The notes beneath the pieces are model-generated. The model did not search any database, had not been told where the DNA came from, and worked only from the letters and a program-made list of their open reading frames with translations. From Actinernus sp. WN-2022 (lineage: Eukaryota; Cnidaria; Anthozoa; Actiniaria; Actinernidae), in assembly GCA_030867875.1 (NCBI GenBank), contig JAOWCC010000577.1, positions 150,652,344 through 150,716,343 on the forward strand: a DNA stretch of 64,000 bases. Reading direction: 5' to 3'. Made by a program: the position numbers and the translations under genes. Shown here in pieces: positions 25,701-40,700 of the stretch (its first letter is position 1; each line of letters starts with the position of its first letter).

Positions 25701-28700
25701 TAGCCATTCTAAAAAAATTGCAGAATAGACGGGACTTGCCAGCAGTCTATTATGACAGTTAGGGGGCTATAGCTATATAGTGCTCAAAATGTCAGCTGTT
25801 AGTCACTTTCCATGCTAGTTAGCCTACTTTTAATTGACTCTTAGTTGATTATACCAGTGTTTACCTAATAAAATAATTTCTTTAATAATATATATTTAGA
25901 CAAGCCTAAAAACGGAGCTCCCAACTACCAATTTTCTGAATTGAGGTAACGACCCGAAAAAAACAAAACGATAAATTGTTTAGAGAAAACAGATAAAACA
26001 CAAAAATAACTGGTAGAATCAAGGGAAATGGTGCAAAAGATTTACTGATAGAAGAAAAAAGATGATGATGATGATAATAATAATTACAATTCTTAGTATG
26101 CATTATGCAAGCCTCAATGCATTTACAGTTAGTTACTACCATTTGCAAGCTACCGTTAAGCGTGAACCTTTTTCCGCGTTCGTTTATGTTTGAAACTAGA
26201 CGTCTGGCGTGCCAAACCTGTGCAATTCGTCGGCAAACTAATTAGTTTCAACCTTGATGTTGAAAACCTTTGATATGTCTTCTACCGTCGTGCAACTCAG
26301 ATTATGCCAAGAGACAGTTATTGTCTTGCATCTCTCATAATTCTGAGCATCCAAAACTTTAACTTGAACCGACATTTATATGATTTAGCGCGTAGCGCGA
26401 AGGAAATCTAGCTGAAAAGTTTCCAAACCTGAATCCCACTCGCTGAAACGTGAAGGCGAGACATGTCAAAAGTTGTCACAATCGCGGTTAAATTGCAAAG
26501 GTTTGTGCCGCCAAACGTCTAGGTTTCAAACATAAACGAACGCGGAAAAAGGTTCACGCTTAACGGTAGCTTGCAAATGGTGGGCAAATGGTAGTATCAA
26601 AAAGGATAAAAACATAGATACATAAAAATTATACATAAAATTATTCCATTCTATATGAACTTAAAAAAATGTTTTTAAGTGGGATTTAAATCTGGCAACT
26701 GTCTCTACTAATACTGGCTGGTAGAGCATCCCATTATCGAAAATGTGTGGTCCCCATATAAAGTAACAGAAATGGACTTGGGGACCATGAGAAGACCCTG
26801 AGAGCTGGAGCGCAAATTACGAACAGGAGTATACCTAGTAACAATTAAGGCTTTCCAAATACAATGGCATAAGGCCATTAACTTATAAGTAAGTAAAAGA
26901 AGTTTAAAAGAGATACGTTCTCTTATTGGCAGCCAGTGTAAGGAACACAGAATAGCTTGACTCGAGTCACTAGCCTGGCTGCTGAGTTTTGCACTCGTTG
27001 TAACTTGGAGACTTCTGTAGAAGGAAGGCCATACATCAGCGAGTTACAATAGTCCAATTTGGCTGTAATGAAGGCATGCACCACAGCACAGAAACTGCAC
27101 TCTTACATGTACAAAAGGATATTCTTTGTGCCAAGTCCTCCTTGTTCTTCGTGACTAATATCCCCTGCATTTGATACGACAGACCATTACATTCTGATCA
27201 GTCAACTTATCATTCAGTTTGGTTTCTCTGGAACAGTACTGAATTGGTTTGTCATACCTTCATAATCGAACACAGAAGGTTGTCATTGGAAATGCTTAGT
27301 CCGAGCTCCAACCTCTATAATACGTCTGGTGTCGGGTTCTGGTGTTGGCACGTCACTTGTCGGGTTCAGGCACCAGGGAAACCGGAAGTCAGCCAATTTT
27401 TGTTCTAATTTCATTTCTCATTTTTTACTTCATTTTTCGTTTCATTTTTCGTTTCGTTTCACTTTTCATTTCATTTTTCAATTAATCTATTTTCACTGCC
27501 ATAATTACAAGTAATGTAAAAATGTACAAAACATGGAGATTCATGCGATAAATTAAATTCTAAAACCTATAATTCATTCGGAAAAAGCAAAATAAATGAA
27601 TGTTTCATGAGTGTTTATAAATGTGATATAGAACTGGTCTCATTTACATAAACTTTAACTTTTTTTCTCGGCCAAAATAAGTTGTATTGCCAAAATAACT
27701 GAACAACATGACTCTACATCTAGAAGTTTTAGAAATAATTTATAAAATTCAAGTCCGTGTTGTATCGGAGATATAGATCCTCACCGAAGTGGCTCGTATC
27801 TATATCTACCGATACAACACAGCCTTCATTTTATAAATAATTTACAATGAATAAACACAAGATGCAGTGGGGCAGGGAACTGCTCTCATCCTGTATCTGT
27901 GGTGTTCTGCTAATATTAAAGTATTTATAACCCCAAACTCTAATCGATACTAAATATATTTCTAATTCTTTCACCATCAAACTGACATTTTTCACTCAAT
28001 GAGTTAATTAATAAGCATTGACACTAATCGCTGCATGGTGCTGACTGATGGACTAATACATTCTTCACATGGATTAAAGTGCCTTTGAAATGAAAAAATC
28101 GATCCCGTTTTTATTTTATTTTATTAAATTATAGACTTCTCTTAGCCATTTTGTGCAATTAAAAATCAATTTGGAGAACACGAACATAAATGTCTTTTGT
28201 ATCGAAGTCAGGCGGAATTGCCAATTTTACGCCGTTAAAGATATGCTAGTCACATGCGTGACGTCACTAGGTTTGCGCATTGATATTCACAATGCCGACT
28301 GCAAGGATTCTATAAAAAAGATATGGCCATCTTCAAGGTTTCTCAAAGTATTACATATTTTTTTTATTTTATTTATTTTTTATTTTTATTTAAACATATA
28401 TGGACTCAGGCATTAACCCCAAGAGCAGGCTGCTCATCTAGGGGGCTCACGCAATTTACAATTTACTTAATTAGGAGTGATATAGGAGGGCTAACGATTA
28501 CATAATCAGAAGAAAAACTAACAATAACAGTGACAATAGTGACAAACATAAAGAAAAGTATGATAAGGCAATTGGAACCAATACGGTAAGACATTTAGTA
28601 GTTTTTGACAAAACGCATAGATTGTTTGATATAGGACTGAACGCTCAGAAATAAACGTTTATTTTCGTTAAAAGTCAAACTGACCGATCCGTAGAGGAAT

Positions 28701-31700
28701 ATGTCAATTTTTTGAGATTCAGACAAATGGTATTTAAATTAAAAACTGGCCAAAATGCACTTATTTTGTACTATTTATGGGGACGAATATAAATGAGTAC
28801 ACCTTGTGACGTCACGCATGTGATTACCATATCTTTAAACGGCATTAAAATTGTCGCCAGATTTTGGCAATTCCGCCTGACTTTGATACGAAAACAAATA
28901 TGTTCGTGCTCTCCATATTGATTTTTATTTGCACAAAATGACTAAGAGAAACCTAGAATTTAATAAAATAAAATAAAAACGGAATCTATTTTTTCATTTG
29001 CCATCTCATGAATAATAATTTTCTTTTGCACATAGCACTGGTGAAGGGAACACTGTTGAGTCAACAAGGTATACTGGTTAGAAAGATTAAACATTCAAGG
29101 GGACTCAGTCAAACATCATAAAGGACTTTTTTTTCTCATTTTAAGACAATTGACCTCAACTTTTTTTAGTTTTTTACCAGTGTGGGTAAAGTGTATATAT
29201 GCCATACGAGGTTGTTATTGATTTTAAATCTGTTAATTGAGTACATATGGATGGGCAAAAAAATATTTTGATTCGGTCTCATATTCACCCCGTAATGACG
29301 CTTTAAATTATTAAGTGCCACTACGACGAAAATTTACCATTTCGATTTGCCACTTTTTCAGTGTCAATAGGTCAAACAGTATTAGAAATATCCGAAATAG
29401 TAAAATATATTCCCAAATGGGCATTTTAAACCACAAAATTTTCGGAGAGTTTACTGGTAAAACTGATCATGTCCACCATTATTGGAAGCCATTCCCATTA
29501 TTCAGCGGAAATGATGTCATACACTTAACACGACAACCTCGTGGCACGAAGTGTTGTGCATAAAAAACTGAGTAGCCAACCTTGCAAAGATAAATATAAC
29601 TTACTTCTTATGTACGTGAAGGCACTTTTAGTAGAAATATGCCTCCAGGCGTTGTGTTCTGCAGGCGAGCATTAAGTGTATGACATCACTTCCGCTGTAT
29701 AAACCTTTATTTAAAGCTGAACAAAGGGAACGGCCTCCAGTAATGGCGGACGCTTAGATTCAATATTCGGAGCTCAAAAAATAAGACTTCCTCTCGTTGT
29801 ATCGAAAAACAATTCAAACTGGAAATAATATATCAGCTCTACTTTATGAATATGCAAAAACATCGATATGTAAAAATTTGATCGTAGTGGCACTTTAAAG
29901 TTTGGAAATCCACCCCACCCAGACAGGTCTGCAAAATGCTTGCGCATGTATGTATTTCACCCGGGAAATCACGTTCGCGCGTATCATTTTGGTTGAATTT
30001 TCACTCGAAATTTGGACTTCAACGCATTGTTACAGAAAAGTACGAGCTTTGATTTTTAAGTCCCTTCATGAACCAGTCCCAAGATGACTTAAACTATTAC
30101 ATACAACTCTTAACTCTTGCGATTTTCACTTTAACCCCCGGTATTTTTTGCGATGTGTCAAGTTTTTTTTAAACAGAAACCATTCAGAAACATGTAGAGC
30201 TGCTCCCTCGATATCTACCACTAACTCAGGATATGCGCAGCAGTTTGCAGACCTGTCTGGAAATAATATAAAGCTCATGCCTTTCAAGTTGACCGAGCAC
30301 AGGAAGAATGGTTAGATTCCCGGTATACGTCACAAAGTACTGGGAATTTGACGATATTTTGATTTTGTTTTGAGCTAAAATCTGTGGCTTTCCGATTTTT
30401 GACGAAACACCCAAGATTTTAACTCAAAACAAATGCAAGATATCAAATTCCTGGTACTTTGTGACGTCAAACCGGGAATCGAACCATTCTCCCAGTACGG
30501 GGGGGGGGGGGGGGGGGGGGGGGGAAGAGAGATGGGCGGGCTTGGAATTGATAGAGACATAAATGACAAACGAAAAACGCCACCCTGTTTAAAGGCTATC
30601 TACAGATCATGTACTATTTACATTTAAGCATGAATTTTGCTGCCTTATTGAACTTCTTGCTGCAGTGTAATTCAGTATCACTCAAAGTCAAAGAGTGCTG
30701 AATTTGACACAAAACTTAACACTTCTGCGTGATCATTGTGGTTCCAGTTTACGAGCCCAGTTCCAAGTTGAAGACAGTCCTGTAAACCCGTTACATGGCT
30801 CTGAAAATTCAGAAGTCGCAGAGAAGGAGATACAGAGGTTCTTCCCCATTGAGAGCACTGTAGCTGTTATTAAGCCTGAGGTTGAGCCGGACCAGAGAGG
30901 TGAGACAGTCAGGCCTGCTGCGGAAAACCGTCACGCGCATGCGTTTTTGATGCGCCTATCATGCGCGCGTCTCCCCAGTTTCCCGCCGAAGCTAAACGAA
31001 AAGAGAGGCAATCACCCCTGTTTCTAATTTTAAGTACGAACGCGTATCAGTATACGTGAAATGTTTAACGACAAACAAGAAAACTACTTAAAAGCTAAGC
31101 CTAAGACTTTAACAGGTTTAAGTTTTCTTAATTTGTAATTCACTGTTAGTTTACTAAGTTATAAAATTAATTACTAAAAAAGTTTAAGTCCTCGGAAACT
31201 TGCATTTGAAACCTGAGCCTTCATTCTTTAGACCAGCGGAACGTAACGTTTTGCCGCGGTGTGATGCTAGCCTCCTGTAGACATCCATTATCCCTATTTG
31301 GGGTTTCCTTCCACAAGAAGTTATACTTGAACCAGTGATGCTCAATCTTGTTGCATGGCAACGCGTTCGACCATTTTGAGAGGTAATTGTAATGCCACAA
31401 TTCGAGTTTGAAAACTGACTAGAGATGCCTGCGGTGGAGGCTAGGTGCATGCATGAAGTGACAATCCTGTTCATTTCATTTGGCATGTTGATATTACAAT
31501 TACATCTTGTTTTCAAAATGATTGAACGAGTTGCCATGCAACATGATTGGCATCACTGGATCTTCCTGTTCAACTAGATGAATTATTCCTGACTCGACCA
31601 GACCAACCAAGTGACTACAGTCCTGGAAGTATTTTGTTTGTTCTCAAACTTCGTCAGCCAACTGATGTTTAATGATCTTAGTATGTTTTATCTCCTAGCC

Positions 31701-34700
31701 TGCCAACGGGTCTTGCTGTTTTTTCCTGCTCAGATTTGTTTTCGGATTGGGCTACCTGTGGCATGCGACACAGGTAGCCCAATCTGAAAACGAATGAGCA
31801 AAAAAACCCACCAATGTTGTTTTGTTCAATTTGACTGGTGTAAATTATGAATACATCTAAAGTGCGAAAGTTGGGAGAGAAACGAAAAAGTGACTGTGAC
31901 AATCCACAACATTCCAACAGCAAGAACCGAGCTTTGTGTCTATGTGTTCCAAATGGCTCAAAGAATTATCGTGCTCGAGGCATAGTCAGCAGAAACAATT
32001 CTAAGTAGTTGTGGAAATACTGCAGTCAGCTATTAGTACAGGTACTAGGAATGAGACCCTTGAAAAATATAAAGGACCTCCATTTAACTGAAGAGGGGTT
32101 CTAGTGACGCTTATTTTTGAAAACTAGTGGTAACTCTGTTTCTGACGCTTTCCAAATGGAAGACTTCTAAAAATTCAGAAATTGGACTCGTGAAATGACT
32201 GCCTATACATGTTTACGAACCCCAAGCCCGTGCCCAGTCTCTCAAACGGAGGAAATTATCAACACGTGACTCCCGCGGTCGTCATTTTGTTTCGCTTTGA
32301 AATGGCCCAGAGTCGGGTTTCCGAGTTACTTTTGTACCTGGCCAGTACAAATTGTATTTTGGCCAGTTAAAATCTGAATAAACTGGACAATGGACCAGTT
32401 GTTCGTAAAGTTATTGTCGAGCCCTGAGCTCTATTTCAGCTATTTGGGTGAATTAACCAATTAAAGCAAATTCTTTGAGCACGTATTGCAGAGATTTCTT
32501 GTAAACTCACAACACAAATAACATCTTCTCATGACATTCATTAGACATTATCAAGCAGAGAATCAAAGAAGCTGGATTCAAGATTCAAGTACAGAAGGAG
32601 GTGACATTAACGAAAGACCTAGCTTCACAGTTCTACCATGAGCACGAAGGGAAAGAATTCTTTGATGGTCTGACTGACTACATGTCGAAGTAAGCGACTT
32701 TTGTTGTTTGTTTGCCATATTTATGTTTGCCATTTTTATGTACGTCATGGTATGGGCTATAGTGAACGAGCTGTAGTCAGTCAGGACCCGGGTTGGCGCA
32801 GTGGTTAAGCGCTTCGTCTCTCACCTCTGTGGCCCGGGTTCGATTCCCGGACGGGGCGCCATATGTGAGTTGAGTTTGTTGGTATCTCGCCCTTGCTCCG
32901 AGAGTTTTTCTCCGGGTTCTCCGGTTTTCCTCCCTCCGCAAAAACCAACACGCTAAATTCCAATTCGATCTGTGGATTAGCCGGGACCTGGCTTTGATCA
33001 GCCCCCATGGTTGTTTCAGGTCTCGTTAGAAATTCAGAGTTTTTTTTTCAGTCAATAAGCCGTCAATACCAGGGTTCGGTTTCTCAATGCTCGGTTAAGC
33101 TAATCCAGGATTAGGGTAGTCTTATACTTCAATGATTTACTACCTCGTGTACTCCTGATTTAGGATTAAACAGTTATTGCTTGATGAGGATAATTAGGAG
33201 TACCTTTCTGCCTGTAATTCCAGAATAAACAAATACGTCCTTTACTAGAGGGAATAGACTCTGTAAATCACTGGTTCAGGCACACTTTGCACTGCAAGCT
33301 ACAAACGCTTGCTGACATGATATTCAGGATACATTTAGGGCGTGTTTGATTAACCGTATTCCAGAATAAGAATACATAGATAGAATAATCTCTGGAAATC
33401 ACTGATTCAGGCACATTCTGCACTGTAAGCTACAAACGCTTGCTGACATGATATTCAGGATACATTTAGGGCGTGTTTGATTAACCGTATTCCAGAATAA
33501 GAATACATAGATAGAATAATCTCTGGAAATCACTGATTCAGGCACATTCTGCACTGTAAGCTACAAACGCTTGCTGACATGATATTCAGGATACATTTAG
33601 GGCGTGTTTGATTAACCGTATTCCAGAATAAGAATACATAGATAGAATAATCTCTGGAAATCACTGATTCAGGCACATTCTGCACTGTAAGCTACAAACG
33701 CTTGCTGACATGATATTCAGGATACATTTAGGGCGTGTTTGATTAACCGTATTCCAGAATAAGAATACATAGATAGAATAATCTCTGGAAATCACTGATT
33801 CAGGCACATTCTGCACTGTAAGCTACAAACGCTTGCTGACATGATATTCAGGATACATTTAGGGCGTGTTTGATTAACCGTATTCCAGAATAAGAATACA
33901 TAGATAGAATAATCTCTGGAAATCACTGATTCAGGCACATTCTGCACTGTAAGCTACAAACGCTTGCTGACATGATATTCAGGATACATTTAGGGCGTGT
34001 TTGATTAACCGTATTCCAGAATAAGAATACATAGATAGAATAATCTCTGGAAATCACTGATTCAGGCACATTCTGCACTGTAAGCTACAAACGCTTGCTG
34101 ACATGATATTCAGGATACATTTAGGGCGTGTTTGATTAACCGTATTCCAGAATAAGAATACATAGATAGAATAATCTCTGGAAATCACTGATTCAGGCAC
34201 ATTCTGCACTGTAAGCTACAAACGCTTGCTGACATGATATTCAGGATACATTTAGGGCGTGTTTGATTAACCGTATTCCAGAATAAGAATACATAGATAG
34301 AATAATCTCTGGAAATCACTGATTCAGGCACATTCTGCACTGTAAGCTACAAACACTTGCTGACATGATATTCAGGATACATTTAGTGTTCCAGTGACTG
34401 AAAACCCCCAATATTAGCGATTATTCTGTATATTCCGGTCAATCGAACATGCCCTAAGCCAATATATTATGTGTCCACAACTGAACAGATTTCTAAGTTA
34501 ATATTGCTGCTGTTGTTGTTTCTAGTGGCCCAACGATGTTTATGGTGCTAACAAAAGAAGATGCTGTTGGAGGTTGGAGGGCTCTCATGGGACCTACAGA
34601 TCCTGAGCAAGCTAAAGAATCTGCACCTGACTCGTAAGTCTACAAACTGGGCCAACTGCTGCTTTAAATCTCGAAGAGTAAACAGTTAGAGCTTCACGTG

Positions 34701-37700
34701 TGAGATAAAACTGAAGGACAAAGTCAACAAAGGGTCACGGGAGAGGGTACTGAGTTTCATTGCTAAATGTGTTACCCTCTAGAACGGATTTCGTACGACT
34801 GGGACAAGAATACGGCATGTCCGTACGTAGACTTTCCGTAACCGTACTGTAACCGTACCGTAACTCTGTAATTTGATTGGCCTGTGAGAAAGACAAAACA
34901 AAAAAGGAAGCCATTTCAGTCACAGCATGCTGTACGACCATACAAGTAATGTATTGAGATAAGTATTACGTCAGTACGTGTACCAACAGTTAATTGGAGA
35001 AGTTATGGCAGAAATATATAGTAAACAAAACTGACTCTATTAAAGATTCCATTCCTCGCTCTTTCCGTTGGACGCGTGTACCATCAAATTCTCAGTGCTT
35101 TTTCAAGTAATGTTCTAAACTTGGTGGCTGTGTCATATATATTTAGTTCAACATTGTTTATGTTTATTTTACCTACACAGAATCCGTGCTCAGTTCGGAG
35201 TGGACGTACTGAAGAATGCGGTCCATGGTAGTTCCAACCCAGAAAGGGCGGGTGAGGTGATCAAGGAGTTCTTCCCTGAAGTTGAGCTACTTCCTGATGG
35301 CACAGTGAAAGGTAATACTGGCAACAACTGCCCATTTCCTCGCTCTCTGATTGGCTATTTTTTACTGACCATCAGTAAGAAGACAGACAATAATGTTGAC
35401 GCGAGGCGCACGTGTGACCGCATAAAGTTTGTTCTAAAAATCCGAAGTCGTCCACATTTTTCCATTTTCTATTGTTGTAAAACAAACTGAAATTGATGTC
35501 AGTTTTTTGTGTCTGGCCTATTATTGATGACGATTTTCGTCATAACATGACCAAAATAGCTATGGATCCAGCGAAGACGGAGACGGCGAAAACGCCTGGT
35601 GGGACCACAGCTATTTTGATCATGTTATGACGAAACTCATCATCAATAATGGGACAGACACAAAAATACTAACTTCCACGCAGGGCTCCAAATTAGGCTT
35701 GCGCAGTCGTAAAGTACGCATATTTTTTTTTAGAAATGCGAGTAAAATCTCATGACTACTCGAACCTGTTGCTAGTAGAATGTTGCTAAACTATGTGTTG
35801 TTGCTAATGGATCAGACTGTGTTGCTAGTAAACGTTAGTGAGCGGTTGTGAGGCCTACCTCAAACTAACACTAGCCTAGTTAGTATGCTGTAACTGATAC
35901 TGTCTGGGTATCCATGTGGCTCGAATGCGGCGTTTGGATTGGTTACTAGCCTTATGAATTATTCATTAATTTTACAATCATTTTTTACACAGGACCTGAA
36001 GAAGAAGAACAACCAGGAGAGGAGGCTGAGGTTGCAGCTGAAGGTAAAGCTTGTCTCGAACACCAGTTTCATATAGAGTGCTTTTTGATCGAGTGTCGAA
36101 AGTGATAAGTGATTGCTTTCGTTTTACGTTTTCTTAGCTTTCTTATTGGCTGTGAAAAATGTTTTGTAATTATTAGCTTGTCAAGTTCTAAACTAAAACC
36201 TAACATTGTTTTGGTCCGTTCACGCAATGAATTTTCGTTTTCGCGAGAGTTATCCACGATTGCGTTTACTTTTTCTCGTGTTTGGTTCAAATAAAACCAG
36301 AGACTTACTTCAGTTTGTGATTGGCTCATTGTGTTTTTACTTGCTGCCGTGATCGGCTCTGTAATTACTTTTTACGACACTTAATCGAAAACCATTCTAA
36401 ATGCACAGTATATAACAGTATATAACACAGTATATAAACAATAATCCTTGGTGTGTAACTAATGTTTGGTTTGCCACGTTTGTGTGGAGTATCGCACACA
36501 CGTTAATACCGTCATGTTAGGCTGTGTAGTGGTGTACACTAGGGAGGGGACGGGAAAGACAGAGGGGGAAGGGGAGAGACGTCACTAACGAAAGATGTCC
36601 ATAGCTCATTTAGCTTCGAGCAAAAAGATCCAGGTATCAGTAGTTGAAGTTCAAGTTGCTGATCCTTTTATCACAGGTGCCTTCTTATAACGACAGGTGT
36701 GTTTTGTCTCTGGCCTGGAACACAGTTATTTTCAGCGATTTTCTTACAAAAGATGTAGCCTCGCACACATGTGGGATGGTTAGGATCAGAGTGATACAAT
36801 AAAGATCAAGCCAGCTGTACTGAACTCTAATTTTAAGAATCAATCAATAATAACTGAAATAAGCATGATAGTCGTCCGCGGATGTTATCTGTTCTGAGAA
36901 ACAAACAGTTTCCGAGAGCGAAGCTTGAGGGGAACTAAGAGTTTTGAGAAAGACAAATATCAGTTCATGTTTCAATGCCACAAAGAATCCTTCATATATT
37001 TTGTTTTACGGGAGCCGATGCGCGCGGTACGTTCACTGGGGGTGTATTGACTGATCTGGTGGAGAGCCACATTCCACCATTCACGCGGGAGAAAACAAAA
37101 GCTGTGGATTATATTATTGCGTACTCATTCAACCTAGTGTTTGAATTATAAATTTGGACTTTTTGTAGTCAACTAATTGTTTTTTAAATATTGTGTTTAT
37201 CCTCTAGCAATATATGCTAATTTATTCGAGACTCATTGCACACAGTCACTCCTTAATATACTACATTCATATCATCTCTGCACTCAATGCTCATTGCACA
37301 CAGTCACTCCTTAATATACTACATTCATATCATCTCTGCACTCAATGCTCATTGCACACAGTCACTCCTTAATATACTACATTCATATCATCTCTGCACT
37401 CAATGCTCATTGCACACAGTCACTCCTTAATATACTACATTCATATCATCTCTGCACTCAATGCTCATTGCACACAGTCACTCCTTAATATACTACATTC
37501 ATATCATCTCTGCACTCAATGCTCATTGCACACAGTCACTCCTTAATATACTACATTCATATCATCTCTGCACTCAATGCTCATTGCACACAGTCACTCC
37601 TTAATATACTACATTCATATCATCTCTGCACTCAATGCTCAACTCACATGTTGATTTTACTGGAGGGAGGAAAACCGGAGAATCCGGAGGAAAACCTTCG

Positions 37701-40700
37701 AAGCATGGGTAAGAATCAACAAACCCATATCGTCGCGTCCGGGAATCCAAAGCGGTTAGAGGCGAGCGGTTTAACGCGCTGCGCCACCCAGCTCCCTATA
37801 ATTGCTATCAATTTAACAGTTATTTTAAGCATGCGCAGCAGCATAACATAGCCCCTTTAACTGTTGGTCTTGTGCTATTCTGATCACAGAGGACAGATTC
37901 AGTGACGCTATAGGGATGGAAGATGGTAAAATCGCTGATGATGCCATAACTGCGTCTTCAGTGCTCGACGATGGGCATTCCGCAGCCCGTGCGCGACTTA
38001 ACACCAAGGCCGACAATGAACACAAGGGCGCTTGGGCAGCACAAGACAGTGATAAGGCGCAGTGGCTCCAGGTCGATCTTGGGAAGGTTTATAGGATATC
38101 AAAAGTGGCCACACAGGGGGAGAGTGGGGAGAGCACTAGTCATGTTAAGAGCTACGGTATTATGTACAGCAGAGATGGACAGAACTTCAACAATTATGAA
38201 GACAACAAGGGGGCAAAGGTTTGTAGACTTTCAATCTTAGTACTGAAACAACAACCACAACATCATTATGCTTAGTTTTATGAACCTTGACTGCGATCAG
38301 TCCCCCCTGAGTCCATTTGGTGCCATCACATTCGAGGTGACGATGGCCAGTTTAAAAACCTTTCAGTGACTTAGTAATCCTCAAATTAATCACACAGAAC
38401 AGTTTTTTAGTAAAATAAATACATGAAAGGAAAATTCATACTTGGAGCTTGCTTTGAAACGAGCTATTATCAAATTGGCATGCTCGGCACTGTTTTAATA
38501 CCGTACTGCGATGTTAAAATGGTTTCCCTGTTTGTCTCTGATCCAATCACGATAGAACTTTACGGTTCTGTAAAGTGGTGGTGCGGTCACGGTACAACAT
38601 AAGTAGCCTGAGAAAACTAAACTCATGTCTGCTCTAGCGTTACAAATACAATAACCTATTTGTAGCGTCGAAATATGCTCTGATATTTCGTACGCGGACA
38701 TTATCTCTTCGAGGTTCAGTTAATGTCCAATGACAAATATCGGGGCATATTTTGATGCCACAATGTAGGTTATCGTTGTTATCGTCCTTCAAATATTTTC
38801 TTTGACGCGCGCTTATACGCTAACAGGGGGTGTATTCGCTGGGAGAGAACATATCGGGTCACGTGACGCATTTAACCAATCACGTGTGATAAAATATTTG
38901 ATGGGTTATAATCTACTGTATTGAATTCAACATTTCACTGAAGTTGCAAAATAAGGATATCTGCTTGTGAAGTACTGTGCAGAACATTATTCTAAGGTCA
39001 TTTTCCATTTTAGGTGTTCGATGGCAACTCGGATCAAGATAGCATCGTAACTAACGAGCTCACACAGCCGCTGCTAACACAGCATGTCCGAATCAATCCC
39101 AAGACGTGGAATGAGCAAATTGCGCTCAGGGCAGAGTTGTACGGCTTTGATGCTGGTAGGTGCTTTATTTGAACGACTGAGAACTCAATGAAGTGTTCTT
39201 TACTACTGATCCAGTGATTTTCCTATCTGACAGCTCGATTTTGTTGTTTAGAGGCTAGACAAGGTCTATTTTATTGTGTAAGCTAACGTGTAACTTGTAG
39301 TGTACTTTGTCGTACGTGTAGCTGCTGTGTAGAAATGTTTGATTAAATCTGCTTTTACAATGAGCGATCATGAACTTGAGCTGTCGTACCTGGTCATCGC
39401 CTTACTCGTTCAATAATTGTTTAAGTAAAATGTGCGTGCTTAACGATGCATTAATTTAAGTTTCCAGTTCCTTTTGGCTGAAGTCACCCAGTCCCATGTG
39501 CTGCCATAATTGTCTGGAGCGCATTTCGTACGCGTGGGCAAGTTACGGCAATGGCTCACAGCACGGTTACTGTACGGCATGCCCTGACAGTGAAATGGTT
39601 TCCCTATTGTTTTTGTGTTTCTGATCCAATCAAATTACAGAGTTACGGTACAGTAAGTTACAGTACGGTTACGCTAAGGCTACGGACATGCCGTATTTTT
39701 GTGCCACTCGTACAAAATCTGCTCTAGACTAAGCAGTCCACCGTACGGAAGACGATGATGGCGGCTGTACATTGGACCACAATTCCTTGCGAACCTAACA
39801 AAGCCCAAGTAACACTTAGAAATCCTCTATCCTCTAACATTGCCTTGGTAAAAAAAACAGAACTCGTACTTGCTTGTTTTAAACGTTCAAAACCTCTCTA
39901 CCGCGATTTTATAACGAATTTAAAGTTTACGCGCGCAAAGGATTGTGGATAAAAGGACAAGCCGCCATCTTTTCTGTACGGTAGATTGACTTTGTTCTAC
40001 GAGAAAAAAGGTTCCGGACTTGACTACTTTCCTATTCCTTAGACACTTATAGTACGGCTCTTGGAGTTGAGGCTGGTACGGTCCCAGATGACGCAATTAC
40101 CGCGTCATCAGAACTTGATGAAAATCACTGCGCGTCAAGTGCTCGACTGAATGCAAAGGCCGAGGGTGAAAAAATGGCAGCCTGGGCAGCTAAAGACAAC
40201 GACGAAAGCCAATGGCTGCAAGTGGATCTGGGCAAGGAAATCGAAGTGACAAAGGTGTCCACTCAGGGGAAGGGTGGGGAGTCTACCCACCACGTTACCA
40301 GTTACTTGCTGTCGTTCAGTATGGACGGTCAGGAGTTCCAGGTTTATCAGGAGGGAGGGGAGGATAAGGTGAGAAAATGACGTTTTGCTTTTAGAGGAAC
40401 AGTATTACGGTACTTTTGATTTACATGTAGCTACGGTTGCATTCTGTATGCATGAAAAAAAAACAGAAATCAAGAAAGTTGGTGAATATATTATACGACT
40501 GCGACGTCAATTCAGCAAATAAGAATACCCACTAGACTTTCCATAATGCCCTGTTCAATACTAGTTTAACCGGATTTTGGGACGCAGAAGGAGCCAGGGT
40601 GGTGCAAGTTATAAGCGCTTTTCCTGTCACCACTGTGGCCAGCGTTCGTGTCCCGGTAACATGTGAGTTGAGTTTGTTGGTATCTCGCCCTTCCTCCGAG

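Larger units (their letters stand above)
23601..25865. mobile_element. Large foldback element with nested inserts (intron 12)
   Basis: The left arm (TAAACACTGGTATAATCA at about 23605, TTTTGAGTGCTA at 23834, AAACATGGTTCAAGATGGC at 23879, AAAGGGGCTTAA at 23954) is matched in reverse by the right arm (25607-25865). A family B MITE lies inside the left arm, and a C-rich terminal-repeat element lies between the arms. No transposase frame. Confidence 0.62.

Noticed and set aside
32783..32860. Functional tRNA gene
   Set aside because: A and B boxes are present, but the head continues into a shared SINE body seen four times and no cloverleaf 3' acceptor end is evident.
36280..36810. AATAAA-like words in intron 17 as the true gene end
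   Set aside because: AT-rich introns contain many such words, and exon 17 has a good donor with correct phase to exon 18. An alternative short isoform remains possible.
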